This document shows, in pieces, positions 59,230 to 64,000 of a stretch of DNA of 64,000 nt (the first letter of the stretch is position 1; each line of letters begins with the position of its first letter). The notes under the pieces were generated by a model. That model was not told the DNA's origin. It saw nothing but the letters and a program-made list of their open reading frames with translations, and made no database searches. The stretch is from NCBI GenBank assembly GCA_037962975.1, contig CM075673.1, positions 160,848,667 through 160,912,666 on the forward strand, read 5' to 3'. This stretch comes from Clitoria ternatea (Eukaryota; Streptophyta; Magnoliopsida; Fabales; Fabaceae). The position numbers were made by a program, and so were the translations under genes.

Positions 59230-59760
59230 GGTAAGGGTTTCCACCCTAGCCTTTCAAAATTATGCCCTAGTTTGGTGGATCAAACTTTGCAAATATAGGA
59301 AGAAGAAAGAGTTGCCTCTTTTAAATAAATGGGAAGACCTTAAGGTCTTTTTAAGGAAAAGGTACCTGTTATTCCACTATAGAGAAAGTTATTGGCTAAG
59401 CTCAATAGAGTCATATAAGGCCTTAAAAGTGTTAAAGAGTACCATACGGTCATAGAAATCACGTTGATAAGGGTAAATATGGAAGATGATGATGAGACCT
59501 ATGCATATATTTCTCTATGGCTTGAATAATTAAGGAGATTGGATAAAAGGTTGAGCTTTTGCCTAATGTTGATCTTAAGGAGCTCATCCACCAAAGCATT
59601 AAAGTGGAGAACAACATTAGTGAGAGGGGGTCATGTGGGAATCATTATTCTAGATAGAACGATGAAAAGGGAAAGAAAGTGGGAACTTCCAACCCTTAAA
59701 AGGACTCTAAAAGTGAAAATAACCACAAGGTCAAAGAGGATATACACCTTCTAAACATAA
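59230..59760 (+). pseudogene. Degenerate gypsy gag fragment
   Basis: Across frames: ALVWWIKLCKYRKK, LLNKWEDLKVFLRKRYL, a KSVKEYH-like piece and MEDDDETYAY, then RRLDKRLSFCLMLILRSS. The order matches the gag domain of del/Tekay-type elements (W-W..L, W..LK..L..RF, V.EY..E). Many stops; the 71-codon ORF at 59,539 is part of it. Confidence 0.55.
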
Positions 59761-60664
59761 ACCATATAAGGAAACTAACCCCACCTCCTAATCTTTTAAT
59801 TCTAGGACTAGTTCCATTAAGTGTTCAAGTGCTTAGGGAGAGCTATGATAGCGAACATATCAGTAAGGAAGAATGAGACCTTTTAATGGTTAGGTGTTGG
59901 TATATGCACAATTAGCTATTATGCTTTTTATTATATCATTTTATTCTTATCAATAAAGCAAGTCTTTTCTATTTTAAAACTTGTTTAAAACCTTTTATCC
60001 TTGGAATATGGGTCATATTAAAATAATTCCTAAAATATCCCCTAGCAAGTATTTGTATAGGGACATAAGTTAATTGATGATGTGATCTTACAGATCATAG
60101 ATATGGATGGTATTAAGTCCTCACAAGGGTTCACACTAAGAGTAATAGTGTATTGGATGAACCCACCATGAGAATGTTGCATGGATTGTTACATGAAAGC
60201 CATAAATAATTCTTAATGTGATAATGATTAAGGTAAAAGTTTCATAAGTAGTATACCTTTATAATTTGCTTTGTGACTTAGGCATGACAACCCCTTTTGT
60301 CCTTAATGGTTGTGTTAGAAACTTAAATTTACTTATTTCCTATTATCTTACAATTGGTAGTATGTACTATAACTAGTGAAGTTGTAATAACTTTAAGTGG
60401 GTTCTAGATCTTTATTTTATTTGTCTTGTTGACATGGAACCATTCGATATATGCTTTATTTTGTATTCCCTACTCAATTAGCTTCTATCTTTTAAAGGCA
60501 TTTTTCTAAATTATCAATATGCTTGCTTATTATGTCTATTGTTCTGTATATCGTAAGAATTCCTTGTTTATCTATTAATGGTTATCGAAATCTCATTTTC
60601 CTTAGAGCATTATATTCCTTATTGAAGTTCCTTCATATTGCATGCTAAAAATAACCTTGAATCT
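59761..60664 (+). other. Probable decayed gypsy protease region and spacer
   Basis: Weak protease-like traces (for example a LNLLISYYLTIG-like piece and a later VDMEPFD piece at about 60,300-60,450) follow the gag remnant in the expected order. Too decayed to define. Confidence 0.3.
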
Positions 60665-62387
60665 ATCCTTGGCCATTTTTACTCCTTTTTATCAAATTCA
60701 TTTATAATCCATCTTATAAAATGGAAAAGCATTTTCTTTAAAATTCTTCTCCCTTTCTTTGTATCCTAGTGATTGGTATACTGATACTCTTATTTATCTA
60801 GTCACATTGTTTATATCCATATTGGCTGAGGATTATTGACACATGTCGTTGTCGGGTCAATTAAAATGCAAGATTAATGTAGTGTAAGGTAAACAATCTT
60901 AATCGTTTCTTAAGGACCTTAATCAAATTAATTACACTTAATATTAATAATAAGAGGGGATTTAGTTGGATTATAGGAAAAATAAGATAATTATATGATG
61001 ATGTAAAAAGTAAAGTTTTTTATAAATGATAGATCAAATTCAAAAACAACCAACCCTAAGAATTAATTAATCTTTAGTTAGCTAATCATTGATTATAAAT
61101 ATGATTAAATCAAATTAATTTCTTAACCTTGAATCACTTAGAAACCCTAAATGATTCATATATTCTATTCTAGAAAATCTTCTAGAATTAATAAATTAAT
61201 GAACTAATAAGAATAATCAATTGATATATTCTTATTAAGATCAAAATGACTTTAGGACCATAATTTGGTTGAGTTAAGAAATTAAATAGACATATCTTAT
61301 TTAGTAACTTAATCTTGATTTCTCAAATGGATTATTGATTAACCAACCAATGTCATTTTAGACTATAGATTATTTAATTACATACTAATCAGTTATACAT
61401 TTAAATAATCTACCTTCACAAGCATTTAAGAAACAAACAAAATTAATTGTCTTTCATCAAAATATTAAGAGTAAGAGGTAAAAGCTAACTTAAAGAAAAA
61501 ATTGAATTTCTTAAGTTAATTTAAAAAGATTAAGTTTCCATGATGATTTTAAACAAAGAAAATAAAATTAAGTTACCCATGACTTTGATTATGCAACCAA
61601 ATAATAAAAGATGAACTTAACTTTACCTCATATTGAGAAAAAGGAGATGAAAATAACAATTTAAGGAATGGAATACAGACCAAGGAAAGAAGGCAATAGA
61701 AGGAGGAATAAAACCTTAAGAAGCTAGAGCAAAGACATAAAAATGTATTGAAAACTTAGATATATATTTTATTGTGTATCTTTTGTGTCCTCCTTACAAC
61801 TTCAAACATCAATTTATAGGAAAAGTATCATAGCACTATATATTCATATGCTAAACATTAATGCATTTTTCAACATTGGTTGGGCTTGACATTACATAAA
61901 GTTAAAGGAAAATGATGGTAGGTGTTGGAATTCATCACCCTCTTCACATTTTCTATCTTGTGTACCAAATATGACCCTCTAGATGACAAATTTTCATCAA
62001 AACTTCAACATGAAAGTTGTGTATATCTCTCTTATTAAAATATGGCCATAATTTCATGTCTTTTGGACATCAGCTCAAGATATTTATAAATTGATGAGTT
62101 ATGCCAATAATAGTGAAACAAATTTAGGATGATGTATTCAAGCTTATTTTATTCTTTATTTTCAAATACATCATTGCCAAATTTAATCATCATAATATGG
62201 ACATTTGTTCTAACTTTTTATGGACTTCAAGAGCCAAATTAGATCACCATAAAGTCCAAGTTATGACCTAAATAAAGAAATACACTCAAGATACATTATA
62301 AATACAAAAATTTAAAAATATACACATAACACTTCAATTAAACTAAACAAAATAAAACTAAATTAAAGGACTATTATCAAATATATT
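60665..62387. repeat. Dispersed repeat, copy 2 (partner at 25,250-27,570)
   Basis: Long matches to copy 1 with a few percent differences. It lacks the 701-bp Tourist-like insertion (empty site near 61,150) and has about 155 extra bp near 60,755-60,910. It ends at 62,387, where the LTR-like region begins. Confidence 0.65.
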
Positions 62388-64000
62388 TGATCTGTCCTGG
62401 ACCGGGGTCAAGAGATCCGATCTCAAGCCAGTCACGAATAGTATGTCAATACCGTCTAGTAGACCGGATGTATGTGTATCCGATGTAGGTATCCGTTGTC
62501 CTTGAATGAGGAGAGCGGATTGGGCGTACTGGAGATCCTTCACACCGACCTAACGCGTTGAAGTGGGCGAATGGTGGTGTCACCTGCAAAGATTCTCCGA
62601 CGCTCAAGTCAGTGATTATATTCCAAGTAAGGAATGTATTCAGAGAAGAATCAGTCGTAAAGAGCTGAAGATGAAGGTGAAGATCCCTAACTTCAATCAT
62701 GAAGTTAGTTCATATACCTGATTGGCTCGATTAACGAGGACTCGTTGGTGGGGAACCACCAACTCCCATTAGCATTATTATATTGCGCACTTACCTGCAT
62801 GATTGGGTCAAGTGGCTATTTTATATTGAGCGTAGAGAATGTAGACTAGGATTAGGGAACAAGTCGACCATTCCCGTGAGCAGAATTTGGCTCGTAGTGC
62901 AGGGAATTATTGATCGATCCCTGTAGCAACAATCCTTGTCTTTTGCATAGTGACGTGTGTATTATCCAATGTCATGGTGTTATCCTGGATAACCGGTATA
63001 GGGAGAACGCCTGATACGGAATTACAGTCCGGATGTATACCGATGACACCGGTTACACGTAGATGTCTTATCAAAGATGTTGAAATATGTATAGAAGATC
63101 GGATACCGGTATTGAGACCGGATCATATGTCCCCTAGCTTGTGTGAGGGACTGAATAGTTGTTCACATAAGCTACTCAACCTGCGAGAGGTCTTAATATA
63201 GGTAAGCTTACGTGTGTAACAGTTCCTTAGCATCTGTTGTCATTCGTAAAGAACCGCTCTGAATTTAATAGAAAAGACCTTTCGGTACTGTCACAACGGA
63301 TTCAGACAAAGATTCATTGTGTGAGAATTTCAAGAGTTTATTGGAATTGAAAGCTCTTGAAGTTCGTGTAACGGCTGTAAAGCGTAAATTGCGTTGCATG
63401 ATTAGACATTAATGCTTTTAATCACGTGGGCAAGCAATTATTGCGCCTGAGATGAAAATCTCATTAACCGTCGTTTTGGGCTTAATGGGCCTGAAATTTT
63501 CGAAACTTTTGGGCCTAGTGGATAGCCCTTTGCTGAGTCGCTATCGTTTTGGCGCCCAAGAATTTGGAACGGTTGTGTCGTTTCGCTTGTGAACGGGTGC
63601 GTTTTATCGAGAACGACACAACTTCAAGAGGAGGTAACCGGTCCTCTTTGTTTCCTATAAAAGGAATACTTAGTGGATTCTGAATTCCACTTGCTTTTGC
63701 TTTCTCAACGAAACTCTGCAGAAATTTTGCAAGGAAGTTTATCGCCTACATTGCGACGGTTTCTTTGTTCCTCAAATTCATCACCGTTATCTGAGGTAAC
63801 TATCTCTTCCTTGTCGCTTTAGTTTCGTTTTGAGTTGCTACTCGTAGTTATAGAAAGTAGGCTTCATCTAAGGGGAGGGAATCAGTTTCCCTCAACCCTA
63901 ACAGTCGTGGGGAAGAATCCTTGTGATTCTTCCTAAGACTGAACCGCGTCGCTCAGAAAGGGGATCTTATTCACTGCGGGAAGTGACCTTTCCCTTCTCA
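62388..64000 (-). mobile_element. LTR-like region, probably minus strand, running off the window
   Basis: A sharp compositional change to higher GC at TGATCTGTCC. On the minus strand this end reads GGACAGATCA, like the AGATCA end of the Tat 5' LTR. The minus strand also carries TTGAGCGTCGGAG (near 62,600), a phrase seen in the R/U5 part of many plant gypsy LTRs, with TATA-like AATATAAAATAG upstream (about 62,816-62,827). It is probably a 3' LTR with the element's interior to the right. The plus strand has its own TATA-like CTATAAAAGG at about 63,656, so a second promoter or another element is possible. ORFs of 61-84 codons here are not convincing. Confidence 0.5.
63572..63622. other. Inverted repeat GTTGTGTCGTT / AACGACACAAC
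   Basis: A perfect 11-bp stem with a 29-base loop, about 35 bp upstream of a plus-strand TATA-like box. It could be a protein-binding palindrome or a hairpin in an LTR promoter. Confidence 0.5.

Noticed and set aside
62446..63201. ORFs of 83-84 codons in the last segment
   Set aside because: The region looks like LTR sequence of higher GC. The frames contain no recognisable motif and lack supporting splice or start context.

Overview
The window is nuclear DNA from a dicotyledonous plant. It is AT-rich and full of transposable elements. The evidence is GT-AG introns in every host gene, plant-type Ty3/gypsy, Copia, CACTA, hAT, Stowaway and Tourist-like elements, and protein families typical of land plants. 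The species cannot be fixed from the sequence alone.

Layout. 1-9,100: no gene, with several small DNA transposons (a CACTA-like element at 1,986-3,508 holding a Tourist-like MITE, a Stowaway MITE at 3,898-4,070, and a hAT-like element at 4,935-5,565). 9,237-12,188: an eight-exon HAD-superfamily hydrolase gene (303 aa, pyrimidine 5'-nucleotidase/SDT1-like) with a TATA box and a probable 5'-UTR intron. 13,690-18,753: a Copia LTR end, then a chromovirus-type gypsy element with a 2.9-kb LTR, primer-binding site and an intact gag-protease ORF, but no polymerase. 19,815-23,451: a seven-exon NAD(P)-binding Rossmann gene (255 aa, At5g02240-like) with a decayed Copia polymerase in intron 5. 25,150-30,132: retrotransposon debris, a Tourist/Harbinger-like insertion, a chromodomain tail and a minus-strand LTR.

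30,133-58,470: the most unusual part. It is an array of about 7.5-kb units, each carrying a two-exon secreted defensin-like gene (starts 31,381, 38,857 and 46,392; 82 aa; eight cysteines ending in CCC). Between the genes lie two near-identical copies of a transposon-derived block with a broken, spliced gag-like/PF04195-like gene. The third unit was later hit by a complete 9.9-kb Tat-lineage Ty3/gypsy element (47,753-57,664; target duplication ATTAT). That element carries gag, protease, reverse transcriptase, RNase H, a second RNase H and integrase, all decayed. On its antisense strand it has a spliced accessory gene homologous to the gene in the defensin units, with an intron at the same place and phase. 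The element and the defensin units therefore share an otherwise obscure gene family.

58,470-62,387: decayed gypsy gag and a second copy of the sequence at 25.2-27.6 kb. 62,388-64,000: an LTR-like region of higher GC content, apparently on the minus strand, running off the window.

The two single-copy genes are ordinary metabolic genes and show no functional link to their neighbours. The defensin-like genes are probably co-regulated paralogues, because their promoters, introns and 3' UTRs are almost identical.
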